A DNA stretch of 64,000 nt from NCBI GenBank assembly GCA_028868825.1, contig JAGWTU010000019.1, forward strand, positions 31,657 to 95,656. The letters are read 5' to 3'. The notes under the pieces were generated by a model. That model was not told where the DNA came from. It did not search any database and saw only the letters and a program-made list of their open reading frames with translations. The translations under genes were made by a program, and so were the position numbers. Position 1 is the stretch's first letter. The number at the start of each line of letters is the position of its first letter. This document shows positions 27,171 to 38,697 of this stretch, one piece after another. The stretch comes from Burkholderiales bacterium. GTDB lineage: Bacteria > Pseudomonadota > Gammaproteobacteria > Burkholderiales > Burkholderiaceae_C.

Positions 27171-28208
27171 ATGACGCTCACGACCCTGATGACCCGCGCG
27201 TTCGGCGCGCTCGCGCTGACGGCCGCCTGCAGCTGTGCCCCGGCCCTGGCCGGGCCCTACAGCTCGCTCTATGCCTTCGGCGACAGCCTGTCCGATGTCG
27301 GCAACGACGCGCTGCTCACCGGCGGCGCGATACCGAATGCGGCGATCTACACCGACGGCACGACCAGCGGCCGTTTCACCAACGGGCGGAACTACATCGA
27401 CCTGCTCGGCGCCGACCTCGGCGTCGGCATCGCGCCGTCGGTGAGCGGCGGCACCGTCTACGCCTATGGCGGCGCACGCACGGACTCGATCCAGCCCGGC
27501 CTGGCGGCGCTCGGCGGCCTGAGCTTCAACCAGCAGATCGCCCAGTTCGACAGCACGCATGCCGCGGCCGACCCGAACGCGCTGTACCTGATCTGGATCG
27601 GCGCCAACGACATGTCGGACGCGATCACGGCCGCCGCGCTCGGCAACCCGGGCGCGATCGGCAGCGCGATCACGGGCGCGATGTCGAGCATCGGCGCGGC
27701 GATCGGCAACCTGGCGAGCAAGGGCGCGACTCATTTCCTGATTCCGAACCTGCCCGACCTGTCCCTGACGCCGGCGATCAACGGCTACGGCAATCCCGGC
27801 CTGAGTGCGCTCGCGCATGGCGCCAGCATCGGCTTCGACCAGGCCTTGGCCGCGCTGCTGCAGTCGTTCGGCGGGCTCGACATCCGCGGTCTCGACATCT
27901 TCGACGATTTGAACGCCGTCGTCGCCGACCCCGCGACCTACGGTTTCACGAACACGACCCAGTCCTGCTACACCGGCGACGTCACCGGCGCGCCGCTGCC
28001 CGGCGGCCCGCCGCCGACGGTGTGCGCCCATCCGGACCAGTACCTGTTCTGGGACTACGAACATCCGACCGCGGCGCTCGACGCGATCATCGCGGCCAAG
28101 GCCTACGCGGTGGCGATCCCCGAGCCGGCGGCGATCTGGGTCGTGGTGGCGCTGGCGGCGGCCTGGGCGACGCGGCGCCGGCGCCGCGTGCCGTTCGTCG
28201 CTCAATAG
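27171..28208 (+). CDS. GDSL (SGNH) esterase/lipase with PEP-CTERM anchor
   Basis: Exported hydrolase of 345 aa. Signal peptide to about residue 24, then SGNH blocks: [10 protein letters not shown] (nucleophile Ser), YGGARTD, GANDM with the block III Asn, and WDYEHPT with the catalytic Asp/His. The C-terminus is a PEP-CTERM sorting signal: PEP, a hydrophobic helix ([14 protein letters not shown]) and an Arg cluster. Such proteins are processed by an exosortase and released to the exopolysaccharide or surface. ATG 27171 follows GGAGGA. The stop overlaps the convergent boxA stop by 7 bp. The two upstream genes are not obviously related. Confidence 0.85.
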   Translation: MTLTTLMTRAFGALALTAACSCAPALAGPYSSLYAFGDSLSDVGNDALLTGGAIPNAAIYTDGTTSGRFTNGRNYIDLLGADLGVGIAPSVSGGTVYAYGGARTDSIQPGLAALGGLSFNQQIAQFDSTHAAADPNALYLIWIGANDMSDAITAAALGNPGAIGSAITGAMSSIGAAIGNLASKGATHFLIPNLPDLSLTPAINGYGNPGLSALAHGASIGFDQALAALLQSFGGLDIRGLDIFDDLNAVVADPATYGFTNTTQSCYTGDVTGAPLPGGPPPTVCAHPDQYLFWDYEHPTAALDAIIAAKAYAVAIPEPAAIWVVVALAAAWATRRRRRVPFVAQ

Positions 28209-29485
28209 GTCTCGAGGTGCAGCCGCCCCTGTGACTTCAGCGCCGCGCCGACGGCGTCCCAGTTCTGCCCGGCCTGCTGCGCGATGTCGCGCAGCGCCAG
28301 CATCACGCCCTGCTCCATCGCCTTGAGCCCGCAGACGTAGAAGCAGGCATGCGCGTCGGCGAGCAGCGGCGCGAGGTCGGCGGCGCGCTCGCGCATCAGG
28401 TCCTGCACATAGCGCTTGGGTGCGCCGCTCGTGCGCGAGAACGCGAAATTGATGTCGATGAAGTCCTTGGGCAGGTTCTGCAGCGGACCGAAGTACGGCA
28501 GTTCCTCCTTCGTGCGCGCGCCGAAGAACAGCAGCAGCTTGCCGCCCTCGAACTTGCCCGAGGCGCGCAGCCGGCGCCGCCATTCGGTCATCGCCCGCAT
28601 CGGCGCGCTGCCGGTGCCGGTGCAGATCATCACGATGTGGCTGCGCGGGTGGTTGGGCATCAGGAAGCTGGTGCCGAAGGGGCCGATCACCTGCACCTTG
28701 TCACCCACCTGCAGGTCGCACAGGTAGTTGCTGGCGACGCCGCGCACGGGCCGGCCCTGATGATCCTCGAGCACGCGCTTGATCGTCAGCGAGACGTTGT
28801 TGTAGCCCGGCCGCTCGCCGTTGCGCGGACTGGCGATCGAGTATTGGCGCGCATGGTGCGGCCGACCCGCATCGTCGCTGCCCGGTGGCACGATGCCGAT
28901 CGACTGGCCTTCGAGCACCGGGAAGGGCATGGCGCCGAAATCGAGCACGAGGTGGTGCGTGTCGTATTCGCGCCCGACCTCGGTGACGCGGACATTGCCG
29001 ACCACCGTCGCGGTGATCGTCTTCTCGGCCGCCTTGGGGCCGTAGAGATTCGTGTAGGCATGCGCCGCCGACCAGGGTGGCAGCGTCGCGTTGTAGCGAC
29101 CGCTGTCGAAGTCGGCCTGGCCGGCGGGGTCGGCGACGGCAGGCTCAACGGCCGGCGCCGCCTCGACCGCCGCCTCGGCATTCGCCCCCGCTTCGGCCAG
29201 TTGCGCCGGCGTCAGCTCGGCCGGCAGGCTGTCCCAGAGCAGTTGCTCCTCGACGCTGTAGGCCTGCAGCCGTGGCATGCGGCGGTAGTTGTCGATGCTG
29301 CCGGTGGGGCAGGGCGAGATGCAGTCGTTGCACCAGTTGCATTTCGCCGCGTCGACGACGTAATTGCGCGAGTCGTGTGTGATCGCGCCCTGCGGGCACA
29401 TCGTCTCGCAGGTGTTGCAGCGGATGCAGATCTCGGGGTCGATCAAATGCTGCCGGATGACCTCCGAGGCGACGGGCGCGTCCAT
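28202..29485 (-). CDS. boxA: Benzoyl-CoA 2,3-epoxidase reductase subunit BoxA
   Basis: Reductase that passes electrons from NADPH to the oxygenase BoxB for benzoyl-CoA epoxidation; cytoplasmic, 427 aa. N-terminal ferredoxin domain has two 4Fe-4S motifs, [12 protein letters not shown] and [12 protein letters not shown]. After an Ala/Glu linker (about 95-140) comes the FNR-like part with FAD motif [12 protein letters not shown] motif CTGTGSAPM and the C-terminal aromatic ending LETY. ATG 29485 starts 5 bp after the boxB stop; last gene of boxCBA. Confidence 0.95.
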   Translation of the reverse strand: MDAPVASEVIRQHLIDPEICIRCNTCETMCPQGAITHDSRNYVVDAAKCNWCNDCISPCPTGSIDNYRRMPRLQAYSVEEQLLWDSLPAELTPAQLAEAGANAEAAVEAAPAVEPAVADPAGQADFDSGRYNATLPPWSAAHAYTNLYGPKAAEKTITATVVGNVRVTEVGREYDTHHLVLDFGAMPFPVLEGQSIGIVPPGSDDAGRPHHARQYSIASPRNGERPGYNNVSLTIKRVLEDHQGRPVRGVASNYLCDLQVGDKVQVIGPFGTSFLMPNHPRSHIVMICTGTGSAPMRAMTEWRRRLRASGKFEGGKLLLFFGARTKEELPYFGPLQNLPKDFIDINFAFSRTSGAPKRYVQDLMRERAADLAPLLADAHACFYVCGLKAMEQGVMLALRDIAQQAGQNWDAVGAALKSQGRLHLETY

Positions 29486-29490
29486 GGCGT

Positions 29491-30918
<1,428 letters not shown>

Positions 30919-30944
30919 TCGGTTCTGCTCCAGGAGATGTTCGT

Positions 30945-32603
30945 TCAGACGCGATGCCAGTCGAAGGCGGCCTTGTCGCCTTTTCCATAGACTTTCAATG
31001 CACCCTTTTCGCCGACCGCGTTGGGGCGCTGGAAGATCCAGTTCTGCCAGGCGGTGAGGCGGCCGAAGACGCGCGTGACCATGTTCTCGGGGCCGTTGAA
31101 GCGCAGGTTTGCCTCCATGCCGGTGAGCGCGTCGGGGCTCATCGCGACGCGTTCCTCGACGGCGATGCGCACCTCGTCGGCCCAGTCGATGTCGTCGGGG
31201 TTGCTCGTCACGAGGCCCAGTGCCAGCGCCGCGTCGGCGTCCAGCGGCTCGCCGATCTTCGCGCGCAGGGCGGCCAGCGGAAGCGCCTCGTCGTAATAGC
31301 GGCGCTGCAGACGGCTCTGGCCGGTGGCCATCGGATAGAGACCGAAATTCACGTCGCCGACAGTGAGCTTGGGGCTGCGCGCCGCATCGTCGGGCAGCAT
31401 CAGTTGGTAGCTGCGGTCGCAGACCAGGGCGAGCTCGAGGAAGCTGCCGGCAAAGCAGGAGCCCGGCTCGATGAGCGCGAACAGGCTGCGCGAGCTGACG
31501 TCGAAGCGGCTCAGCGTGCGGCGCAGCATGCCGGTCGTCTCGCGCACCAGCCAATGGTCCTTGTGCGCGAGCAGCGTCGCGTCCATCGCCAGCACGGCGG
31601 CGGCGTCGCCCGCGGTCTTGATCAGCCAGGTGCCGATCTCGAGCTCGTTCGTGCGCATCGACAGGATCGCGTCGTCGAGTTCGCGCGCCAGCGCCAGCGG
31701 ATACCAGGCGGCGCCGGCCGCCTCGATGTCGGCGACAGTGGTCGGCAGCGCCGCAGAAGGGCCGCGCACGGTCCAGGTCGCGGTGCGGCGGGCGCGGTCG
31801 ATCTCGACCGAGACGTTGGGGTAATGCAGTCCGTCGGCCTCGATGCGCCGCGAGATCGGCGTCAGCGCGACGCCGCGCGCGCTGCTCGGGCGGTCGCTTT
31901 GCGCGGCGAGTTCGAGCGCGCGCTCCTGCACCTTGGCGGCGAAGACCGCCGGCTTGGCGATGGCGTCGACGAGGCGCCAGTCCTTGGCCTTCTGGCCGCG
32001 CACACCCTCGGTCGTCGTGCAGAAGATGTCGGCGAGGTCGTGGCGCACATGGCGCTTGTCGGTGACGCGGGTCAGGCCGCCGGTGCCCGGCAGCACGCCC
32101 AGCAGCGGCACCTCGGGCAGGCTGACGGCGCTGCTGCGGTCGTCGACGAGGATGATCTCGTCGCAGGCCAGTGCCAGCTCGTAGCCGCCACCGGCGCAGG
32201 CGCCGTTGACGGCGGCGAGGAACTTCAGCCCGCTGTGCGCCGACGAGTCCTCGAGGCCGTTGCGCGTCTCGTTCGTGAACTTGCAGAAGTTCACCTTCCA
32301 GGCATGGCTGCTGACGCCGAGCATGAAGATGTTGGCGCCCGAGCAGAACACCTTGTCCTTGGCGCTCGTGACGACGACGGTGCGCACCTCGGGGTGCTCG
32401 AAGCGGATGCGCTGCACGGCGTCGTGCAGCTCGATGTCGACGCCGAGGTCGTAGCTGTTGAGCTTGAGCTTGTAGCCCGGGCGCAGGCCGGCGTTCTCGT
32501 CGAAATCGGCGAGCAGCGTGGCCACCGGGCCCTCGAACTTCAGCTTCCAGTGGTGGTACTGGTCGGGATGGGTCTGGTAGTCGACGCGCGGGTTCTGGGT
32601 CAT
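30945..32603 (-). CDS. boxC: 2,3-epoxybenzoyl-CoA dihydrolase BoxC
   Basis: Crotonase-superfamily enzyme that hydrolytically opens 2,3-epoxybenzoyl-CoA, yielding 3,4-dehydroadipyl-CoA semialdehyde and formate. 552 aa, about twice the size of a normal crotonase, as in BoxC: an N-terminal crotonase half (KVFCSGANIFML, NGACAGGGYELALACDEI) and a second crotonase-like half (IEPGSCFAGSFLELALVCDRSY). ATG 32603 follows AGGAG. First gene of the leftward boxCBA operon; its promoter and three operator-like sites lie at 32624-32700. Confidence 0.96.
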   Translation of the reverse strand: MTQNPRVDYQTHPDQYHHWKLKFEGPVATLLADFDENAGLRPGYKLKLNSYDLGVDIELHDAVQRIRFEHPEVRTVVVTSAKDKVFCSGANIFMLGVSSHAWKVNFCKFTNETRNGLEDSSAHSGLKFLAAVNGACAGGGYELALACDEIILVDDRSSAVSLPEVPLLGVLPGTGGLTRVTDKRHVRHDLADIFCTTTEGVRGQKAKDWRLVDAIAKPAVFAAKVQERALELAAQSDRPSSARGVALTPISRRIEADGLHYPNVSVEIDRARRTATWTVRGPSAALPTTVADIEAAGAAWYPLALARELDDAILSMRTNELEIGTWLIKTAGDAAAVLAMDATLLAHKDHWLVRETTGMLRRTLSRFDVSSRSLFALIEPGSCFAGSFLELALVCDRSYQLMLPDDAARSPKLTVGDVNFGLYPMATGQSRLQRRYYDEALPLAALRAKIGEPLDADAALALGLVTSNPDDIDWADEVRIAVEERVAMSPDALTGMEANLRFNGPENMVTRVFGRLTAWQNWIFQRPNAVGEKGALKVYGKGDKAAFDWHRV

Positions 32604-32623
32604 CGGTTGCTCCTGGCCGCTAG

Positions 32624-32635
32624 GCAAGATATTGC
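32624..32635. promoter_or_regulatory. Putative BoxR operator, box-C site 3
   Basis: GCAATATCTTGC on the minus strand, fitting GCAATA-N3-TGC. It sits in the boxC leader downstream of the promoter, 34 bp centre-to-centre from the site at 32658. Confidence 0.6.
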
Positions 32636-32657
32636 GTTTTCACGGGATCGATGAGTT

Positions 32658-32669
32658 GCATCATATTGC
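32658..32669. promoter_or_regulatory. Putative BoxR operator, box-C site 2
   Basis: GCAATATGATGC on the minus strand. It overlaps the TATGAT -10 hexamer of the boxCBA promoter, so occupancy would block RNA polymerase. Confidence 0.65.
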
Positions 32670-32688
32670 CTGCGATTTGAGGAGTCAA
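32660..32688 (-). promoter_or_regulatory. Sigma-70 promoter of boxCBA
   Basis: On the minus strand TTGACT (32688-32683), 17-bp spacer and TATGAT (32665-32660). A near-consensus promoter about 57 bp before the boxC ATG. Confidence 0.8.
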
Positions 32689-32700
32689 GCATTTTATTGC
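32689..32700. promoter_or_regulatory. Putative BoxR operator, box-C site 1
   Basis: GCAATAAAATGC on the minus strand, directly abutting the -35 hexamer TTGACT. It lies between the boxR stop and the promoter. Confidence 0.65.
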
Positions 32701-32717
32701 ATGTTCCGGTGGCAAGC

Positions 32718-33677
32718 TCAGATCGGCAGGTTCAGCTTCTGCCGCACGAGCTTGCGCAGCTTGACGAAGGTCTCGTCGACATTGCCGGCGCTGGTGTCCA
32801 GTCGCAGCTCGGCGCGCGAATAGAAGGCGGCGCGTCCGGCGAGGATGCCCTTGAGGTCGTCCATGGCCTCGCGGCTGGCGGCCATCGGCCGCAGGTCGCC
32901 CTGGGCGGTGACGCGCTTCATATGGTCCTCGGGGTCGGCCTGCAGCCACACCGTCGTGCAGTGCGCGAGCAGCAGGTTGAAGGTCGCCGGGTCGGAGACG
33001 ATGCCGCCCGGCGTCGCGATGACGGCGTCGGGGTAGATCTGGATCGCCTCCTCGAGGGCGCGGCGCTCGTAGCGGCGGTAGGCGTTCTGGCCGTAGAGGT
33101 TCTGGATCTCGCTGATGCCGCAGCCGGCGAACTTCTCGATCTCGCGGCTCAATTCGACGAAGGGGTAGTCGAGGTCGCGCGCCAGCATCTGGCCCAGCGT
33201 CGACTTGCCGGCGCCGCGCAGCCCGACGAGCGCGATGCGCGTGCTCTGCGCCGCGTTGGCGTCCCCGGTGCCGAGCATCTCGGCGACCGCCGCGCGCACG
33301 CGGCGCAGCGTCGCCTCGTCGCGGTGCTCGAGCAGCTCGCGGATCATCAGCCAGTCGGGCGACGAGGTCGTGACGTCGCCGATCAGCTCGGCCAGCGGGC
33401 ATTGCAGTGCACCGGCAACCTGCAGCAGCACGAGGATGCTGGCGTTGCCGATGCCGTATTCGAGGTTGGCGAGGTGGCGCTCCGAAACGTCGGCGGCCAG
33501 CGCCACCGCCTTGCGCGTCATGCCGCGTCGCGAGCGCAGCGCGCGCACGCGCTCGCCCAGCGCGACGAGGAAGGGGTTCTTGGGCTCGTCGGCGCGAGCG
33601 CCTGCTTCGGTGGCTGCCGGCGGCGCCTCCTGCACCGGTGTATACCCGGCTTCATGCAATATATTGCTTGACATCAT
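32718..33677 (-). CDS. boxR: Benzoyl-CoA-responsive regulator BoxR (HTH plus shikimate-kinase-like domain)
   Basis: Regulator of 319 aa with an XRE-type helix-turn-helix about 40-100 (LGERVRALRSRRGMTRKAVALAADVSERHLANLE) and a C-terminal shikimate-kinase-like domain about 145-315 (P-loop VGLRGAGKSTLG, REIEKFAG, ATPGGIVSD). In BoxR/BzdR the kinase fold binds benzoyl-CoA and relieves repression. The gene precedes boxC on the same strand. The operator GCAATATATTGC (33656-33667) falls inside its first codons if ATG 33677 is the true start; a downstream non-ATG start would move it out. Confidence 0.95.
   Translation of the reverse strand: MMSSNILHEAGYTPVQEAPPAATEAGARADEPKNPFLVALGERVRALRSRRGMTRKAVALAADVSERHLANLEYGIGNASILVLLQVAGALQCPLAELIGDVTTSSPDWLMIRELLEHRDEATLRRVRAAVAEMLGTGDANAAQSTRIALVGLRGAGKSTLGQMLARDLDYPFVELSREIEKFAGCGISEIQNLYGQNAYRRYERRALEEAIQIYPDAVIATPGGIVSDPATFNLLLAHCTTVWLQADPEDHMKRVTAQGDLRPMAASREAMDDLKGILAGRAAFYSRAELRLDTSAGNVDETFVKLRKLVRQKLNLPI
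33656..33667. promoter_or_regulatory. Putative BoxR operator upstream of benzoate uptake operon
   Basis: GCAATATATTGC, a perfect palindrome. It directly abuts the -35 TTGACA of the rightward promoter, the same geometry as box-C site 1 with its TTGACT. It also overlaps the 5' end of boxR. Confidence 0.72.
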
Positions 33678-33696
33678 CGGTCTGCGACTTTATCGT
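33668..33696 (+). promoter_or_regulatory. Sigma-70 promoter of the DUF4863-bclA-transporter operon
   Basis: TTGACA (33668-33673), 17-bp spacer, TATCGT (33691-33696). About 65 bp before the DUF4863 gene. Confidence 0.72.
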
Positions 33697-33760
33697 GACT
33701 CACGCACAATAGTTCATCTTCTGTCGCGCCGCAAGGCCGATCGTCATACGGAGGTTCGCC

Positions 33761-34225
33761 ATGACCCCAGAGGAATTCCGCGCCGAGATCGCGCAACTGA
33801 CGGCCGCGATCGCCGGCCGGCCGCTCGACGCGGCGCTCGACGCCTGGCTGAACGCCGAGCACGGCGCCGGCAGCGCCGCCTACGCCCGCATCCGCCAGGG
33901 CTGCGAGGACGGCGTGGCCGCCGGCTGGCTGTGCAACCGCGAAGGCGGCGGCATCCGCTACGGTCGCATCTTCAAGCCCGCCGACGACCTGCACGGGTTC
34001 TCGGTCGACGTCGTCGACATGTGCGACATCGCCGGCCCGCATCACAGCCACCCGAACGGCGAGATCGACCTCGTGATGCCGATCGACGCCGACGCCCGCT
34101 TCGACGGCCGCCCCGCTGGCTGGCTCGTCTGCCCGCCGGGCAGCGCGCACCGGCCGACGGTGAGCCGGGGCCGCGCCCTCGTGCTGTACCTGCTGCCGGC
34201 CGGCGCGATCGAATTCACGCGCTGA
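33761..34225 (+). CDS. DUF4863 family protein of the benzoate cluster
   Basis: Soluble protein of 154 aa. The motif GPHHSHPNGEIDLVMP gives three histidines and a Glu arranged like a cupin-type metal site, and CPPGSAHRPTV follows. The family is known from benzoyl-CoA gene clusters, and I recall that p-hydroxylaminobenzoate lyases belong to or resemble it; that link should be verified. It is the first gene of the rightward benzoate operon, 55 bp before benzoate-CoA ligase, so a role with benzoate or a substituted benzoate is likely. ATG 33761 follows GGAGG. Confidence 0.8.
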   Translation: MTPEEFRAEIAQLTAAIAGRPLDAALDAWLNAEHGAGSAAYARIRQGCEDGVAAGWLCNREGGGIRYGRIFKPADDLHGFSVDVVDMCDIAGPHHSHPNGEIDLVMPIDADARFDGRPAGWLVCPPGSAHRPTVSRGRALVLYLLPAGAIEFTR

Positions 34226-34280
34226 CCAGGGGCCCGTGCCCGCGGCCCAGCGCCCGACCACAAGACACCAGGAGACCGCC

Positions 34281-35858
<1,578 letters not shown>

Positions 35859-35860
35859 CG

Positions 35861-36655
35861 ATGGCCTTCGTCGAGATAGCCTGGCGCGGCCGGCCCGTGC
35901 GCATCGAGCACGAGTGGGTCGGCAGCGCCGACGCCACGGCGCCGCTGTTCGTCTTCCTGCACGAGGGCCTGGGCTCGGTGGCGATGTGGAAGGATTTCCC
36001 GCCGCGCCTGTGCGACGCCGCCGGCTGCCGCGGCCTCGTCTATTCGCGCCCGGGTTATGGCCGCTCGACGGCGCGCGTGGCCGACGAGCCTTTGGCGCCG
36101 GACTTCATGCACCGCCAGGCCGACGAGGTGCTGCCCGCGCTGCTGGCCGCGCTGGGCATCGACGCCGAGCGCGACCGGCTGTGCCTGTTCGGCCACAGCG
36201 ATGGCGGCAGCATCGCGCTGCTGTACGCGGCGCGTCATGCGCTGGCCGGCGCGATCGTTCTGGCGCCGCATATCCTCGTCGAGGACCTCTCGGTGGCGAG
36301 CATCGAGCAGGCGCGCATCGCCTACGAGACGACCGATCTGCGGCAGCGCCTGGCGCGCTACCACGACGACCCCGATTCGGCGTTCCGGGGCTGGAACGGC
36401 ATCTGGCTCGATCCCGCGTTCCGCGCATGGTCCATCGAGGCCGAGATCGGCGCCATAACCTGTCCGCTGCTGGCGATCCAGGGCATCGACGACGAGTACG
36501 GCACCCTGGAGCAAATCCGGGGCATCGCCCGCCGCGTGCCGCGGTCACAATTGCTCGAGCTCGAGGGCTGCGGCCACAGCCCGCATCGCGACCGGCCCGA
36601 GGCCGTGATCGCCGCCTCGATCGCCTTCATGAACGACAACGGAGACCGACCATGA
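35861..36655 (+). CDS. Alpha/beta hydrolase of the benzoate operon
   Basis: Alpha/beta hydrolase of 264 aa. Oxyanion region FLHEGLGSVAMWKDFP, nucleophile elbow GHSDGGS, acid in GIDDEYG and catalytic His in GCGHSPHRD. It follows bclA by 2 bp and overlaps the substrate-binding protein gene by 4 bp. In box clusters such a hydrolase may recycle dead-end CoA or aryl esters, but the true substrate is unknown. Confidence 0.85.
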   Translation: MAFVEIAWRGRPVRIEHEWVGSADATAPLFVFLHEGLGSVAMWKDFPPRLCDAAGCRGLVYSRPGYGRSTARVADEPLAPDFMHRQADEVLPALLAALGIDAERDRLCLFGHSDGGSIALLYAARHALAGAIVLAPHILVEDLSVASIEQARIAYETTDLRQRLARYHDDPDSAFRGWNGIWLDPAFRAWSIEAEIGAITCPLLAIQGIDDEYGTLEQIRGIARRVPRSQLLELEGCGHSPHRDRPEAVIAASIAFMNDNGDRP

Positions 36656-37800
36656 CCTTCATCCGCAAGACCCTGGCCGCCGCGGCGGCCTGCACGGCGA
36701 CCCTGGCCTGCGCCGCACCGATCAAGGTCGGCCTGATGCTGCCCGCCACCGGCACCTACAGCGCGCTGGGCCAGGCCATCGAGAACGGCTTCAAGCTCTA
36801 TGTCGCCGAGCAGGGCGGCAAGATCGGCGGGCGCGAGATCGAATACGTCAAGGTCGACGACGAGTCCGATCCCTCGAAGGCCACCGACAACGTCAACAAG
36901 CTGATCAAGCGCGACCATGTCGACGTCATCGTCGGCACCGTGCACTCGGGTGTGGCGATGGCGATGGCCAAGGCGGCCAAGGACAGCGGCACGCTGCTCA
37001 TCGTCCCCAACGCCGGCGCCGAGGCGATCACCGGGCCGATGTGCGCGCCCAACATCTTCCGCAGCAGCTTCAGCAACTGGCAGCCGGGCTACGCGATGGG
37101 CGAGGTCGCGGCCAAGAAGGGCTACCGCAAGGTCGTCACGATCACCTGGAAATACGCCGCCGGCGACGAGTCGGTGGCCGGTTTCAAGGAGGCTTTCGAG
37201 AAGAACGGCGGCCAGGTCGTCAAGGAACTGACGCTGCCGTTCCCCGGGGTCGAATTCCAGGCCCTGCTGACCGACATCGCGGCGACGAAACCCGACGCCG
37301 TCTACAGCTTCTTCGCCGGTGGTGGCGCCGTCAAGTTCGTCAAGGACTACGCCGCCGCCGGGCTCAACAAGACCGTGCCGCTGCTCGGCGCCTTCATCAC
37401 CGATGGCACGCTCGAGGCGCAGGGCGCGGCCGCCGCCGGCGTGCTGACGACGCTGCATTACGCCGACGGCCTGAACACGCCGCGCGACAAGGCCTTCCGC
37501 CTGGCCTACGCCAAGACCTACAAGCTGCAGCCCGATGTCTATGCCGTCCAGGGCTACGACGCGGCGCAGATCCTGGCCATCGGCGCCAAGGCCACGGCGG
37601 GCGACCTGAGCAAGACGGCGGCCTTCGCCGCCGCCGTCGAGAAGGCGCGCATCGACAGCCCGCGCGGGCCGTTCACGCTGTCGAAGTCCCATAACCCGGT
37701 GCAGGACATCTATCTGCGCCAGGTCGTCGGCGCCGAGAACCAGGCTATCGGCATCGCGAGCAAGGCGCTGGCCGATCCGTCGCGCGGCTGCCGCCAGTAG
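36652..37800 (+). CDS. ABC substrate-binding protein (aromatic acid)
   Basis: Periplasmic binding protein of 382 aa, Leu/Ile/Val-type fold. Signal peptide to about residue 22 (TLACAA), then KVGLMLPATGTYSALGQAI and repeated lobe motifs such as DVIVGTVHSGVAMAMAK. Location between bclA-hydrolase and transporter genes suggests benzoate or a related acid as ligand. Start overlaps the hydrolase stop (ATGA). Confidence 0.9.
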   Translation: MTFIRKTLAAAAACTATLACAAPIKVGLMLPATGTYSALGQAIENGFKLYVAEQGGKIGGREIEYVKVDDESDPSKATDNVNKLIKRDHVDVIVGTVHSGVAMAMAKAAKDSGTLLIVPNAGAEAITGPMCAPNIFRSSFSNWQPGYAMGEVAAKKGYRKVVTITWKYAAGDESVAGFKEAFEKNGGQVVKELTLPFPGVEFQALLTDIAATKPDAVYSFFAGGGAVKFVKDYAAAGLNKTVPLLGAFITDGTLEAQGAAAAGVLTTLHYADGLNTPRDKAFRLAYAKTYKLQPDVYAVQGYDAAQILAIGAKATAGDLSKTAAFAAAVEKARIDSPRGPFTLSKSHNPVQDIYLRQVVGAENQAIGIASKALADPSRGCRQ

Positions 37801-37815
37801 ATCGCGGCCGCCCCG

Positions 37816-38697
37816 ATGACGCTGGCGACCTTCCTCATCCAGTGCCTGAACTCGCTGCAGTACGGGCTGCTGCTGTTCCTGGTCGCCTCGGGGCTGACGC
37901 TGATCTTCGGCGTCATGGGCGTCATCAACCTCGCCCATGGCAGCTTCTACATGGTCGGCGCCTACCTCGCCTACGGCCTCGCGGCGCCGGTCGCCGCGGC
38001 CACCGGCGGGGGGTTCTTCACGACCCTGGCGCTGGGCCTCGTGCTCGCGCTGGCGCTGGGCTGGCTGCTCGAATGGGCCTTTTTCAGCTTCCTCTACGAA
38101 CGCGACCACCTGCAGCAGGTGCTGATGACCTACGGTCTGATCCTGGTGTTCGAGGAATTGCGCAGCCTCGCCGTCGGCGACGACGTCCACGGCGTCGAGG
38201 TGCCGCCGGCGCTGGCCGGCAGCATCGCGCTGGGCTCGACGATGGCCTACCCCGTGTACCGGCTCTTCGTCTCCGCGGTCTGCATCGTGCTCGCGGTCGC
38301 GATGTACCTCGTGTTCAGCCGCACGAAGATCGGCATGAAGGTGCGCGCCGGCGCCGCGAATCGCGAGATGCTGCAGTCGCTGGGCGTCGACGTGCGGCTG
38401 CTCTACCGCGCGGTGTTCGCCGTCGGCGTCGCCGTCGCGGTGCTGGCCGGCATGGTCGCCGCGCCGGTGTCGTCGGTCTATCCGGGCATGGGCGCGTCGG
38501 TGCTCATCGTCTGCTTTGTCGTCGTCGTCATCGGCGGCATTGGCTCGATCCGCGGCGCACTCGCCGCGGCGCTGCTGATCGGCTTCGTCGACACCTTCGG
38601 CAAGGTGCTGCTGCCGCAGGCCTCGGGCGTGCTCGTCTATCTGCTGATGGCCTTGATCCTGCTCTGGCGGCCCGAAGGGCTGTTCAGGTCCTCGTGA
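37816..38697 (+). CDS. ABC permease, LivH family
   Basis: Branched-chain-type permease of 293 aa with about eight membrane helices. Family hallmarks: GLTLIFGVMGVINLAHGSFYMVGAYLAY near the start, KVRAGAANREMLQSLGVDV in the cytoplasmic loop, and VVVIGGIGSIRGALAAALLIG. Partner of LivM downstream (overlap of one base in TGATG). Forms the benzoate uptake channel with LivM. Confidence 0.92.
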   Translation: MTLATFLIQCLNSLQYGLLLFLVASGLTLIFGVMGVINLAHGSFYMVGAYLAYGLAAPVAAATGGGFFTTLALGLVLALALGWLLEWAFFSFLYERDHLQQVLMTYGLILVFEELRSLAVGDDVHGVEVPPALAGSIALGSTMAYPVYRLFVSAVCIVLAVAMYLVFSRTKIGMKVRAGAANREMLQSLGVDVRLLYRAVFAVGVAVAVLAGMVAAPVSSVYPGMGASVLIVCFVVVVIGGIGSIRGALAAALLIGFVDTFGKVLLPQASGVLVYLLMALILLWRPEGLFRSS

